From Siphonodentalium dalli (Eukaryota > Mollusca > Scaphopoda > Gadilida > Siphonodentaliidae): a stretch of DNA of 64,000 nt. The DNA lies in contig CP136065.1 in the NCBI GenBank assembly GCA_032622095.1, positions 93,999,343-94,063,342 on the forward strand. Reading direction: 5' to 3'. The notes below the pieces were generated by a model. It saw only the letters and a program-made list of their open reading frames with translations. It had not been told where the DNA came from and made no database searches. Of this stretch, positions 1 through 10,761 are shown in pieces. A program made the position numbers and the translations under genes. The first letter of the stretch is position 1, and each line of letters starts with the position of its first letter.

Positions 1-739
1 GTACAAATTATAAAACATATTCACTGAACTACTTTCAGGTCCATGGGTACATAGGACACACATGGTTACATCTGTTTACCTATCAGTTAATGTTACATTG
101 GATACTATGTACCCATGGGTTGTAAAGTAGTTTAGGGAATATTTTTTTCTAATTTGTACCCTGGTACCTTGGGATTTCTAAGAAGAAGAAAATTGAATTA
201 ACTGGTAGGTAAAGTAACCAGGTGTACATGTAACATATGTACCCATACATGTAGACTGTAAATTAGTATAGTGAATATGTTTTCTAATCTTCTAAATTAG
301 TACTACTGAAATGTAACCATTGTACCCAACGTAACAACATGGTACAAAAGTTCTGATAGCTTGCTGCGTACCAAAATAAGACATACATGTATCTATCTGT
401 TTAAAAGAAAAGAATACATGCATTTGTAGACTTGTATAGTCTCATCCCAGATATTCATATGTACATGTATATAAGCCATGAATCAACATTATGTTAACAC
501 GAGAGAAAAAAATATCAACCAAACAAACCTGGTTAACCCTTTCTACATGTATACTAAATACTAATTGATGAAAAGTTTAGTGGGAAATTTTCATGTACAT
601 GTATACCTCAGGCTCAGGCAGAGAGTTTTCAAAATGAGAGGCCGATCAGACAGATGTTTAACCCATACCTTGGCGATAGTGATTAGCTATTTTCAGCTTG
701 GACACTAAAATCCATAACATTCAATGTTAATCTTCAAAG
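1..739. other. No gene seen; A+T-rich intergenic or intronic DNA
   Basis: No coding exon or clear transposon end is visible. The stretch is rich in the self-complementary word TACATGTA and in GTACCC/GGTAC words. It probably lies in or beyond the 3' part of the minus-strand micro-exon gene. Confidence 0.5.
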
Positions 740-1140
740 AATATAACAATATTATTTTTTTTTCAAAAGGCCCATAAATCCATTAAAAAATTCGGATCAA
801 ACCAAATTCGAATTCTATCTATATTTTGGGCTGAGAAACTCATATACCAAATTTGGTTTCGATCAGATAATTTTTTTTTTAGTTATTGCAGTATGTGTGA
901 ATTCCAAGTCGAAGAAGGGCAAATAACTCCATAAAAAAAACTCTGATCAAACCCATTTTCGAGCTCAATCTGTATTTTGGGCTGAGAAACACATATACAA
1001 AATTTGCTTCTGATCGAATAAAAAATGTTTGAGTTATCGCACCATGCGTAAAGTGCCTACGGACAGACAGACGGACAAACGGACAAACGACAAGTGGTCA
1101 ATCCGGACTTCATCAATATGTATACTGTGGGTACAGATAA
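740..1140 (+). repeat. Dispersed repeat, copy 1 (tail rich in ACGGACAGACGGAC)
   Basis: Two related half-units of about 140 bp each carry 'gatcaaacc', 'tgtattttgggctgagaaac' and 'gatcgaata'. They are followed by 'gagttatcgcaccatgcgt' and a tail of 'ggacagacagacggacaaac' type. The same arrangement recurs at 2310-2690. The polar order (half-unit, half-unit, GACGGAC tail) suggests one mobile family. No coding capacity or terminal inverted repeat was seen, so the class is unknown. Confidence 0.7.
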
Positions 1141-2309
1141 AAATCAAAATAAATTAATCAATCAATAGTGGCAAAGAGTGTGTCAAAATAATCCAATATA
1201 CAATGAGATATATCAGATGAAAGGTATTTCTGTTAAAGTATCAGGAATGTTGAGAAGGATTAATTTTTAACTCCAAAAATTCATGCAAGTGAAACAGGAG
1301 AAACCCGGAGATATAATAGAATGATTAAATGCGAAATATAAACGAGAGGCCAATCATCCCTTGGCGAAAATAAATAGCTATGATCGGAATCATAATCTAG
1401 AGTTTTTATGTTAACTTATACTGAATGTTATGTACTAATTAATAATGTACATTTAAAGACAAATATACATAAAAACACAAATTTTCAAATTATTTGAATT
1501 TATGGGTCCTAGTGCCAATTTTGCACTAGTAGCGTCATATTTGCATTGGAATACCATAGGACCCCTAACCTGCGATATTAACTGAACACAGTCCATACCC
1601 TGGCAGCTCTCAAGAAAAATATTTAGACAATACTATAAACAAACTGGGTCTCCAAACTGTGCCTGTATAAAGGTACAGATAATTCATATTGGCTAGCCAA
1701 TATTTAAATTTGATATTGACAGCATGTGTCTACAGGGTAGGTGGGGAATTAAGAGTTAATATCTGAATACCTACATGTAGGCCCCTTCATGTACCATGTC
1801 AGATTAATCTTCCCGAGAACATGATTAAATGCATGAGTCTCAGAAATTTCATTGAAGAAATATTTTTTTTTTTTAAATTTAAGTGGACATGGCTCAATCG
1901 TACCTCCAACTTTTTTTCTATGTAATTTGGAGCAACGGATACGATAGGTCGATAAATAAACGAAGTATTGATATACCGGCTTCATATACTCTGAAAAACA
2001 CTTGCCCAAGTCACAGCTATTTGTCAGCCATTTTCAACTTTTTGCCAGAAGTCAGACAAACGCTCTTTATTGCTACCATATCAGGAATAGACTACCACGG
2101 AATTCTCTTTTCTGTTCCAGGTTGCGCATATCGCAGTTTTTTGTTTGGGACTCAAACACAGTTGTATTTTTCATTACTTCAATGCGTCTTTTTGGGTTAC
2201 ATAATGCTCGTAGAAAGGTAGTTCAGATATTTATCGACCTAAATTCAAAAGCGAATAATATTATGTGTATTTTGGAGAGTAAACCGCAATGTGGCTTTAA
2301 ATGAAAAAA
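1141..2309. other. No gene seen
   Basis: Only short spurious open frames occur. A weak inverted repeat around 'gggtcctagtgcc' and 'ccataggaccc' lies at 1503-1565. Nothing else can be supported. Confidence 0.5.
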
Positions 2310-2690
2310 AAACACACTATTTTTTTTTTTTTTTGGAAAAAGGGCCATAATTGTTACAAAAAATTGGATCGAACTCATATTCGAACTAGATCTGTATTTC
2401 GGGATCAGAAACTCACATAACAAATTTGGTTCGTGAATTCTAAGTCGAAAAGGGATTATAACTCGGTAAAAAAAAAAAAATGGGATCAAACCATGCAATA
2501 TTCAAACAAGATCTGTATTTTGGTGTGAGAAACTCAATTACAAAATTTGGTTCCGATCGAATAGAAAATGTTTGAGTTATCGCACCATGCGTAAAGTGTC
2601 TATGCACAGACGGACGATGAACGATAAGTGGTCAATCTGGACGTCGACACTATGTGTACCATACTATGGTATGTGTACACATAAAAAAAG
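2310..2690 (+). repeat. Dispersed repeat, copy 2 (ACGGACGATG tail)
   Basis: Second copy of the family at 740-1140, in the same orientation. It has the same half-units ('ttcgaactagatctgtattt', 'tggtgtgagaaactca'), the same 'gagttatcgcaccatgcgt' block and a shorter 'acagacggacgatgaacgat' tail. The two copies differ by many substitutions and homopolymer changes, so neither is recent. Confidence 0.7.
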
Positions 2691-2801
2691 AGGTTTAATA
2701 CCATGCCATTGTATACTGGTTCAGACATGCTGCACTATAAAAGAGTTTGCTTGTATAATCTTGAAACGTCTGAATGACATAAAATTCTATATATTTACTC
2801 C

Positions 2802-3062
2802 TTAACCCTTCCATGACTGGAGCTTCCTGAAATTTTGTGAAAACACTGTGCCAATGCATTATCTTATATACTCGAGTCTCCCATAAGGAGCCTCACAATT
2901 GTAAGAGAATACAGAGGCCTGTCAATATATACCATGACCTTGTAAGCCAGTGCATTTTCTTACATATGTGAGGCTCCCTATGGGAGACTCGCATTTACAA
3001 GAGAATGTATTGGCACATGATTTTTAATGCTGCACCAGGTAAGCTCCCATCGTGAAAGGGTT
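2802..3062. mobile_element. TTAA-flanked hairpin MITE family T, copy 1
   Basis: It begins TTAACCCTTCCATGACTGG and ends in the near-complement of that sequence ('gtgaaagggtt'). Inside are arms of type 'gtgccaatgcattctcttat' flanking 'gaggctccctatgggagact'. The left TTAA and the CCCTT start suggest a piggyBac-type non-autonomous element. The right TTAA has decayed. Related copies lie near 5566, 7233, 15977, 18987, 42880, 60604 and 62910. Confidence 0.7.
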
Positions 3063-3129
3063 CATTTGGGACAAATTTATCGCTGATAAACCAATGGCAA
3101 TGATTCAGCAAATGAGAGTTGCATATACA

Positions 3130-3343
3130 TGTAATGTCCTAAATAATCGACTCCTTAACCACAGCAGAATTATGGGAAACTTTTCAGGATTTAGTCAGAA
3201 ATATGGCTTGTTGCCATTCATCGGAAAGTTTCCAGTGAGAGCTTTCCGATGAATGGCAACAAGCAATATTTCCGACTAAATCCTGAAAAGTTACCCATAA
3301 TTCTGCTGTAGTTAAGGAGTCGATTATTTAGGGCATTACTGTA
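3130..3343. mobile_element. Palindromic MITE family P, copy 1
   Basis: Two arms of about 100 bp are almost exact reverse complements around a short centre at 'cggaaagtttccagtgagag'. Outer ends read 'taatgtcctaaataatcgac' and 'gtcgattatttagggcatta', ending in TA. The same palindrome occurs eight more times here (7424, 9321, 18300, 22571, 23543, 25258, 31198, 40006). TA at both ends suggests a Tc1/mariner-type target site. It has no coding capacity. Confidence 0.85.
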
Positions 3344-3975
3344 CATGTAATTCATATATAAGAATGACATTGGGTTCTGCTCATATGGGTATTAATGAAA
3401 ATAAATAATTTATTCTCTATTTCCATTCAATCACAATTTTACAGTAAAAGGGAACTGTGTCGTCTGTAAAAAAAAGAATGTACTGAGACTTAATATTTAC
3501 ATATATATAATAATGATAAAGAAATTACCTGGATATTGAACACTCCCAGACCTGTTATAAATATCGCAGAATCCGTAAGAGTTGAGGGCTAGGTTGAAGA
3601 AGTGTGAAGTAAATGACCAGAGTGAATTCTTGACAGGTGTTTATGGTAGGGATTTTACGTCTTTATATACAGATAACCTGTGAATGACAACTATTCTACA
3701 GACACCAATTATAAAGGACCAAAGAAGCATGAAGAATGCTTTGTTGATATCTATTTGTGAATATTTGCACACGGTTCATGTATAAACATAAATTAAACGA
3801 GAAATGCAGTGTACTTTTCTTATTAACTAGAAGTTTTCATTAGTTCTAAACAGTAGTACAAGTTTTCTGTTATGGGCAGATATGTTTGCCAGACAAATTA
3901 TTTCAAACCAGAGTCCTGTCATCTATTGCAACTAATTCCTAATTACCTTAATTTACCAAACCAAATTTATTCAGA
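3344..3975. other. Mostly intron; nothing beyond the micro-exon
   Basis: Apart from the 23-nt exon at 3529-3551 this stretch shows no repeat, open frame or regulatory element that I can support. Confidence 0.4.
3529..3551 (-). CDS. Micro-exon of unidentified minus-strand gene (fourth one seen)
   Basis: This is a 23-nt exon. On the minus strand it is preceded by the acceptor '...atttataacag' and followed by the donor GTAATT. In the frame carried from the three upstream micro-exons it reads VWECSIS and leaves two bases (AG) for the next exon, which was not found and may lie outside the window. The joined frame over all four exons is open while the other two frames stop. The gene is unrecognised. 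Exon size and splice sites are seen; gene membership is inferred. Confidence 0.45.
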
Positions 3976-4157
3976 GACCAGCCTAGAGGTTTCATATTAG
4001 GAGAAGTCACTTCTCCATGTTTGGTTATTAGGGAGAAATTTAACTGTTATCAGAGAGTAATAACAATGGTTGAAGGTCAATTGACACCCAATATTACCCT
4101 TCTATTATCCAATAATAATTATGCAATACACGAGCCTATTTATAAAACCATTACATT

Positions 4158-5029
4158 CAGTGTTCGCGCTGTCCGTAGCCAAATTAGCCAATGGCTAATT
4201 TTTTTCGAATTTGGCTAATAAAAATATCATTTGGCTAAACTTTTGGCTAAACTTTTTTTTAACCCAAATGGAGACGGAAAGCATGGAGCCAGAAAGCTAA
4301 TTAATAAAAGCGCTCAATAGATCGACATTCAAGACGAAGTTAGGTGACGAAAGTATTTCATTATTTTCGTACTTATATATGAAATATCGTACAAAGGGAA
4401 ACCCGATCGACAACTCTATCAACCAAGCGATCACAAAGTTATATGCAATCATCTTTAGTTTTCACAAGACGGACATTCAAAGACGCATGGACATTAAATC
4501 GACCGTGGTTGAATTATGACAATGTGAAGAAAGCAATGTTTTGTAAAGTGCATTGACGCCGGTATATAAGCAATTTGTTCGTAACATGCTGTTTTAATCT
4601 GGAGAAAGATTACGTCACTCTGCACGAAGCAGCAAAAGGTCATTATTAATTTTTACATTCAATCCCCTAATCCCCCATTCAGCCCATTGTCTGTCTGGTC
4701 ACTCACGGAGCGCCTGCACAGTGCATGTTTATGATGACATTGTATTTAAGACGGTCGAGGTTTATGAGCACCAAGTGTAAGACAAAATCTTAATCAGCCA
4801 AATGTGAATCACATATTTTGTGGCTATTTGTCGTCAATACCGATACAGTCAAAATAATATGCATGCTTTTATGACAGATAGTAATTTGATAATAGCGTAA
4901 CAATATTAAGTTATTAGTTTCCAGATGTCACTTAGATATTTTCGCAAGGATAAATATTTAATGATTTAAAAAAAGATATTGATATAAAACAAAAAAATAA
5001 TGACATTAAGAAGGACAATCCTGGGTTAC

Positions 5030-5070
<41 letters not shown>

Positions 5071-5316
5071 ACAAATCACTCTTTCACAAAAAGATTAATA
5101 AATTTTTAATAAATGATATATATAAAAATACTTCTAGTTCATCAAACGTTTTAGTCATTAATTGTGAACCGACCAGAAAACGATGATTTAATTTGGCCAA
5201 AGTTTTTTTTAATTTGGCCAAAAAACATTTGGCTAAAGTTTTTTTCATTTGGCTAATAAAATTTTCATTTGGCTAAACTTTTGGCTAAAGTTTTTTTCGG
5301 TCCAGCGTGAACACTG
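4158..5316. mobile_element. Non-autonomous hAT-like element (1,159 bp)
   Basis: Terminal inverted repeats are CAGTGTTCGCGCTG and CCAGCGTGAACACTG. They are flanked by 8-bp sites ATTACATT (4150-4157) and ATTACAAT (5317-5324), 7 of 8 identical, as expected for hAT transposition. Both subterminal regions carry repeated 'tttggctaa' words, possibly transposase-binding motifs. There is no transposase frame, so movement would need an enzyme in trans. The interior holds a poly-C run. Confidence 0.8.
5031..5070 (+). repeat. Poly-C tract, 40 bases
   Basis: An uninterrupted run of 40 C lies inside the hAT-like element. It is long for a homopolymer of G or C in animal DNA. Its exact length may be a sequencing or assembly artefact. 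Confidence 0.95.
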
Positions 5317-5565
5317 ATTACAATAAGAGAGAAGATGTCTCCCAAGTCGCCTTCTAGGCTGGTCTTAATTGTATGAACCTTGTATTAACTTTGTATGAAC
5401 CTGCATCAGTCCTTTCCATGAGCAAAACATAGCGAGAGCAACAATTTGATCCCGTACTTAAGGATATGGGTGCAAGTTGCATTTATTCATAAGTTTTTCC
5501 TCAGAAAAATTGTCATTATGTGATACCCATATAATGTGACCACTTATATTTTCACATGCCCATGA

Positions 5566-5672
5566 TTAACCCTTCCATGACTGGACATTCCAGAAATTTA
5601 GCGAAAACCAGTTCCAATGCATTCGTTTTTATATATGTGAGTATCTCATAGGGAACCTAGCATATATGAAAG
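5566..5672. mobile_element. TTAA hairpin MITE family T, partial copy
   Basis: It begins TTAACCCTTCCATGACTGG, continues with 'ccaatgcattcgtttttata' and breaks off after 'gtatctcatagggaacctag'. Only the left part of the family T hairpin remains. Confidence 0.55.
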
Positions 5673-5743
5673 TGTCAATGACACTGTTGCTCAACTTGGA
5701 AAGGGAATAATTTCATGTGTTACAGTCAATGGAGTGATTAGGA

Positions 5744-7225
5744 ATGTGGAAAGTTGAAATGCCTAGTTATGCAAAGAGTAAAATCAAAGATGGCCGCTGG
5801 CAGCCATGTTTTTTTTGCCGAATGACCCCAAAAAGACTTGTTCCCATTCACATGTCATTGTTAACATCCATTACAAATTTCATGATGATCCGAGTGCTGG
5901 CGGCCATGTTTTTTGGGCAAATGACCTCAAAATGACCCGTTTGTTTCCCATCTACATGTCATTGTTAACATCCATGACAAATCTTATTATGATCGGACCA
6001 AAGATACGACTTGTAGCCCGTGCCAAAGGATTTAGTCATGCAAAGAGTAAAATCCAAGATGGCTGCTGGCGGAGATGTTTTTTGGCCGAACGACCCCAAA
6101 ATTACCCGTTGCCATCTATATGTCAATATTAACATCCATGACGAATTTCATGATGATCAGTACAACCTGTAGCCCATGCTAATAGATTGAATTTTGAAAT
6201 CCAAGATGGCTCATGGTGGCCATGTTGTTTTGCCGAATGACCCCAAAATGCACCATTCCCATCTACATGTCAATGTCAAAAGCCATTAAAAATTTCATAA
6301 TGATCCGACCAAAGGTAGGACCTGTAGCCCATGCCAAAGGATTTAGTCAAAAAAGAGTAAAATCCAAGATGGCTGCTGGCAGCCATGTTTTTTGGCCGAA
6401 TGACCCCAAAAGAACTCGTTCCCATCTACATCTCAATATTAACATCCATGACAAATCTCATAATGATCTGACGGTCTGACCAAAGGTACGACCGGTAGCC
6501 TGTGCCAAAGGATTTAGTCATGCAAAGAGTAAACTCCAAGATGGCTGCTGGCGCCATGTTTTTTGGCCGAACAACCCCAAAAGGACTCGTTCCCATCTAC
6601 ATGTCATTGTTAACATCCATGACAAATTTAATGAAGATATGACTAAAGCTACGACCTGTAGCCCGCGTCAAAGGATTTAGTCATGCAAAGAGTAAAATCC
6701 AAGATGGCTGCTGGCGGCCATGTTTTTTGGCCGAACAACCCCAAAATGACTCGTTCCCATCTACATTTCAATATTAACATCCATGACAAATTTCTCATCA
6801 TGATCAGACGAATACCTGTAGCCCGCGCCAACGGATTTAATTTTGAAATCCAAGATGGCCACCAGCGGCCATGTTTTTTTGGCCAAATGACCCCAAAATG
6901 ACTTGTTCCCATCTACAAGTCAATGTCAACAGCCATGACAAATCTCATAATGATCTGTCCAAAGGTACGACCTGTAGCCTGTGACAAAGGATTTAGTCAT
7001 GCAAAGAGTAAAATCCAGCGGCCATGTTTTTTTGGCCAAACAACCCCAAAATGACTCGTTCCCATCTACATGCCATTGTTAACATCCATGACAAATTTCA
7101 TAAAGATCAGACCAAAGGTACGACCTGTAGCCCGCGCCAAAGGAAATTGTTGACGGACACACAGACACATGCACACACAGACGACGGACGCCAACCCATG
7201 GCAATAGCTCAAACTTAAAGTAAGT
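5744..7225 (+). repeat. Tandem satellite of ~150-170 bp, about nine units
   Basis: Units carry 'tccaagatggctgctggcgg', 'ccatgttttttggccgaa', 'cccatctacatgtcaat', 'catgacaaatttcatgatga' and 'ggtacgacctgtagcc'. The 'caagatggc' word recurs near 5786, 6054, 6202, 6364, 6536, 6701 and 6851, with truncated units near 5905 and 7015, so spacing is 148-172 bp. The block ends at 7140-7225 in an 'acggacacacagacaca...' tail and 'caatagctcaaactt', seen in other copies. Open frames across units are by-products of the repeat, not genes. Inverse units lie at 53747-54215. Confidence 0.9.
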
Positions 7226-7232
7226 TGAGCTA

Positions 7233-7392
7233 ATAAGAGAATACATTGGCAGAAAAAATATACCAGTACCTTGTAAGCCAGTGCATTATCTTATATATAC
7301 GAGGCTCCCTATGAGAGACTCACATATATAAGAGAATGCACTGGTACAGGATATTTAATGCTGCACCAGCACAACTCCGGTCTTGATGCTAT
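7233..7392. mobile_element. TTAA hairpin MITE family T, partial copy
   Basis: It shows the family T hairpin with 'gccagtgcattatcttatat', 'gaggctccctatgagagact' and 'ataagagaatgcactggtac', then 'taatgctgcaccagcacaac'. The TTAA ends are not preserved. Confidence 0.6.
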
Positions 7393-7423
7393 TAATGAAA
7401 GGCTTAAAGTGAGACTGAACAAA

Positions 7424-7614
7424 TACAGTAATGCCCTAAATACTCGACTCCAAAACCACAGCAGAATTATGGGTAATTTTTCAGGATTTAGTCAGAAATA
7501 TGGCTTGTTGCCATTCATCTGAAAGCTCTCACTGAGAGCTTTCCGATGAATGGCAACAAGCCATATTTCAGACTAAATATGGTTAAGGAGTCGATTATTT
7601 AGGGCATTACTGTA
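7424..7614. mobile_element. Palindromic MITE family P, copy 2
   Basis: TACAGTAATGCCCTAAATA at the left and GCATTACTGTA at the right, with arms pairing around 'gctctcactgagagc'. The right arm lacks about 25 bp ('ctgaaaagttacccataatt' region). Confidence 0.85.
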
Positions 7615-7855
7615 TATGAAACTGAGTCTAAAAATGATCTATACATGATACTAAATATTTCAATATTGCCTTAATATTGGTTCAGTGACTGCAGTGCACA
7701 CAGTCAATTTGAAAGACTGGCGGGAGCAAATTCAACTGAAAATTGCAGGTGCAGATGGGTGCGATATCAATTGCACCCGTCTCCTGGGAAGGACTGCTGC
7801 ATGAACCCAAATTAATGTATAAGCATATTAGATTAAAGCTATCTATAGTATGAAC

Positions 7856-8310
7856 AGGCCTTGAAATATGGTGCTGGACATTTGCAGAATGAGGTCCCCA
7901 GAGGGTTAATTTAGTGATGCTGTAACCCAACACAGAGGGCTAGCATCACTAAATTCACCTTCTGAGGACCTCATTCTGCTTATAGGCCTCATCTTCATGA
8001 GAAAAGTATTATAATATCAAATTGTTTTTAGTTTCTTCAGAAAGTTTCTTTTTTAGATTAGTTTCTCTATATCCCTAAATTGGCAGACGACACAATGCAT
8101 AATCGAGGTGCCAAATAGGTGCACATCACAATCTTCACCATTTGGGAACTTAAATCTGTGTCCAGGTCTCCCATAGCAGATGAGGCCATGCATAATGAGG
8201 TTCCCGGAGGATGAATTTAGTGATGCTACCCAGCTGTGAGGGGTTGCGGCACTAAATTCACCATCTGCGGACCTCATTCTGCACATGACCAAGACCATAT
8301 TTTGAGGCCT
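7856..8310. mobile_element. Nested-hairpin foldback family H, copy 1
   Basis: Outer inverted ends are 'aggccttgaaatatggtgct' and 'accatattttgaggcct'. Inside are two hairpins of about 95 bp, each built from 'cagaatgaggtccccagagg' and its complement, flanking a region with 'tgcataatcgaggtgccaaa'. The same nested plan recurs at 21912-22355 and, shorter, at 58988-59240. A half copy is at 14463-14590. No coding sequence. Confidence 0.75.
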
Positions 8311-8507
8311 GAATATGAAGAACATTGTATATCAAGAAGGAGTATACATGATTAAGGCAAGGGATGATTGATTTAGCTTGAACTTTAACATCTGAATGAG
8401 TTTAACATGTTCACTGCAGACTACGAGTTATCTTTTGCATATAATTGAATGGGCATCTGCAGTAAAAGTGAAAACAAGAATAAAATACCCTGACACATTT
8501 CTTATAT

Positions 8508-8712
8508 ACATGCAGGGTGAGCCAATGGTTTCAAATTTGAAATCCAAAATGGTTAAAAAAACATGGAAAAAAGCGATGGCTCCCATTAAGATCCATATGA
8601 AGTTTGGCGATGTTCGGATGAGGGATGCAGCCTGTAGGGTGAGCCAAAGGAGATATTTTATGGACGGATGCACATGCTCACAGACGGACACTTTACAAAG
8701 TAAAGTTGAGAT
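8508..8712 (+). repeat. Diverged satellite-related repeat with GACGGAC tail
   Basis: It carries 'aatttgaaatccaaaatgg', 'gctcccattaagatccatat', 'atgaagtttggcgatgttcg' and an 'acagacggacactttacaaa' tail ending in 'agttgag'. It matches, in inverse orientation, the block at 59933-60205, and is a diverged relative of the 5744-7225 satellite. Confidence 0.6.
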
Positions 8713-8944
8713 AAAAAGTTAAGAAAATAAAAGAGAAAATCCGTAATCCCATCCCATCTGTAATCACAGTCAGGAATCATGTTCATGGTTCAAAGTAATC
8801 CCTTTCTGTACTCAATGGATTCTCCCATCAGTTACAAAAGTATCCATTGGAAAGATCTATTATTCATCTGGAGGAGTTTTCAGAAAATCTAAGCAGATCA
8901 CAGATAATAAAAGAGCAGAATGAGTCCTATTTATTGGAGGAAAA

Positions 8945-9012
8945 TGTTCAGATAATAAGTTCAACAAACGACATATGGTCGTCTGTTGAACTTATTATCT
9001 AAACATTTCCTA
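8945..9012. repeat. Perfect-stem hairpin
   Basis: The arm 'ataataagttcaacaaacga' is followed within a few bases by its complement 'tctgttgaacttattatct'. The stem is about 28 bp and centres on 'catatg'. It is isolated and not part of the other repeat families, so it may be a small foldback element. Confidence 0.7.
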
Positions 9013-9320
9013 TGAGATAACTACTCATCAATTAGTGTTTAGCTAGAAAGGGTTGAAATAAAAATGTCAAATTTACAAAAAAATATGCAGAAAAAAATGA
9101 GATAAATTTTCTCTAAAATGTTTACTAAAATTTATAATCATTTTTACTAAAATTTATAATCAAAGGATAAATCATTTGATTGGAAATTTGATAAGAATAG
9201 TAGAGATTATTTTGTCGCGAATACATTTTTGGAATATAGTTGATCATCTGCTAATCACAATAAAATTACTGTCACTGTATGAACATTTAACACTTTCTGG
9301 CATTTCACCCTTTCTACATG

Positions 9321-9470
9321 TACAGTAATGCTCTAATTAATCGACTTCTTAACCACAGCAGCCGAGAGCTTTCCGATGAATGGCAACAAGTCATATTTCC
9401 GACTAAATCCTGAAAAGTTACCCATAATTCTGCTGTGGTTAAGGAGTCGATTATTTAGAGCATTACTGTA
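9321..9470. mobile_element. Palindromic MITE family P, copy 3 (left arm truncated)
   Basis: The outer left end (TACAGTAATGCTCTAATTAA) jumps from 'ccacagcag' directly to the centre 'ccgagagctttccg', then the right arm is complete to GCATTACTGTA. About 65 bp of left arm is deleted. Confidence 0.85.
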
Positions 9471-9606
9471 ATTCACCACTTTTATTTTATTTTGAAACCG
9501 AATGATTCCTGAAGGTGTGTGCTAGTAATTGTAGAAAAGTTAATGGATTATAAAGCAAATTAATCCACTATCCCATGACTTTTGTAGTCATATATATCAA
9601 CCTTAC

Positions 9607-9639
9607 CTTCTCCTCAACTGGCATATCCATATTTTCAGC
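9607..9639 (-). CDS. Micro-exon of unidentified minus-strand gene (third one seen)
   Basis: A 33-nt exon reading AENMDMPVEEK. The minus-strand acceptor is '...cttgatttatgcag' and the donor is GTAAGG. Phase 0 at both ends fits the end of the 22-nt exon at 15537-15558 and the start of the 23-nt exon at 3529-3551. Its length is a multiple of three, so it could be skipped without shifting the frame. The product is unrecognised; the residues are acidic and hydrophilic. Confidence 0.5.
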
Positions 9640-9789
9640 CTGCATAAATCAAGTAACATATAAGCAATCTGAATAATTATAAAAGCTTTTTTTCTGTAAC
9701 ATTGTCAATGAAGATTCAGAAAATCAGCCTAACATATCTCTCAACAAAGGTTTCAGCTGTGAATGTGACATTCAACTCCACATCCGAAT

Positions 9790-10140
9790 TTATATTGAGG
9801 GAAAGGGGCATAAATTATTGTAATTGAGATCACCTTTATTATTAGAAATTGAAAGTAGGATTTTCCAAAGACAAACCAAGGCCATGTACCATCACTCGCT
9901 TCATCAAAACAGCATGACTCACTCAAATCCACAGACAACGGCATTGGAGTTTATTTCAGAGGAAAGCGAAAGGGCATAAACTGTAGGAAAATTGCAACTA
10001 AGATCACATTATTGTTAGAAATTGAAATTAGGATTTTCAAGCAACAAATCCGATGCCACGTAACATCACTCAAACTTCCAGAAGATTCAGTTGTCACACT
10101 AAATTGATTGTCAATTATCATGATTTGTGATTGATTCACA
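9790..10140. repeat. Tandem duplication, two ~175-bp units
   Basis: Unit 1 (about 9790-9955) and unit 2 (about 9956-10140) share 'aaaggggcataaa'/'aaagggcataaac', 'gagatcaccttta'/'agatcacattattgt', 'tagaaattgaaa', 'aggattttc' and 'ccat(g)ta(c)catcact'. Divergence is moderate. It lies in an intron of the minus-strand gene and carries no coding signal. Confidence 0.6.
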
Positions 10141-10707
10141 AAAATGTCTAGACTAGGAAATAAGTATATGCTTGAATAGCAATTATAGAATTATTCCACA
10201 TTGCTCTTGGTACCAGGGGTGCCGGAGCCATGAAGGCAGAACAGGGACAGAGGGAGGCCCAAGGGAAGGGGTAGTCCGCAAATCTGACGTTAATTATCAG
10301 AGCACAGCTCTATTAACGTCAGACAGTTTTCTTTTTAAAATTAGCGTTCCAAATTTATGGACATATACTCGACATTTCATGAGCTATAACACCCAATAAA
10401 ACTATTATTTAATAACCAAAACTGCCCCATACTTGTAGATCAGAGCTTCTAGTACATTTCTAGTGTGGTGTCAATGCATGTTTCAGATGTTAGTCGTGTC
10501 ATTCTTCGCATAAATCGAGAGCATATATTTCTACCGCTTCGAATTTGTAGCCATATTGTTTTTGCAAAAAGCCGTGAAAATGGTGAAACAGGAATCGGAA
10601 ACGGAACGAACATAATTGGATTCAGACTATAACATGTTCTCACGTTCTTGTTTGTTACGAGTTTTTTTTTCTCGATTCAAATAGATTTAAAAGCACATAT
10701 AACAAGA

Positions 10708-10755
10708 ATGGATACCACGATGAGTGAGTTTGGAGACAACAATATATATGCAGTT
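10708..10755 (+). CDS. Candidate first coding exon (16 codons), gene unknown
   Basis: ATG opens the short frame MDTTMSEFGDNNIYAV, which is followed directly by a consensus donor GTAAGT at 10756. The start has A at -3. Upstream (10450-10700) is less A+T-rich than its surroundings, as around a promoter. No second exon in phase was found downstream, so this could be chance. If real, it is a + strand gene nested in an intron of the minus-strand micro-exon gene. Confidence 0.25.
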
Positions 10756-10761
10756 GTAAGT

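Larger units (their letters stand above)
3976..5364. mobile_element. MITE family R ('gaccagcctaga' ends), copy 1, split by a hAT-like insertion
   Basis: Ends are 'gaccagcctagaggtttc' on the left and 'cttctaggctggtc' on the right, an inverted repeat. The internal 'gagaagtcacttctcc' and 'cccttctattatcc' blocks match the undisturbed relative at 21440-21800 in inverse orientation. Removing the nested element at 4158-5316 leaves a unit of about 230 bp. The family class is unknown. Confidence 0.65.

Noticed and set aside
5744-7218. Open frames of 60-108 codons across the satellite block
   Set aside because: They repeat with the satellite period and are shared by inverse copies elsewhere. They are read-through of non-coding repeat units.
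8053-8325. 90-codon minus-strand frame
   Set aside because: It lies entirely inside the nested-hairpin family H element and is also seen in its other copies.
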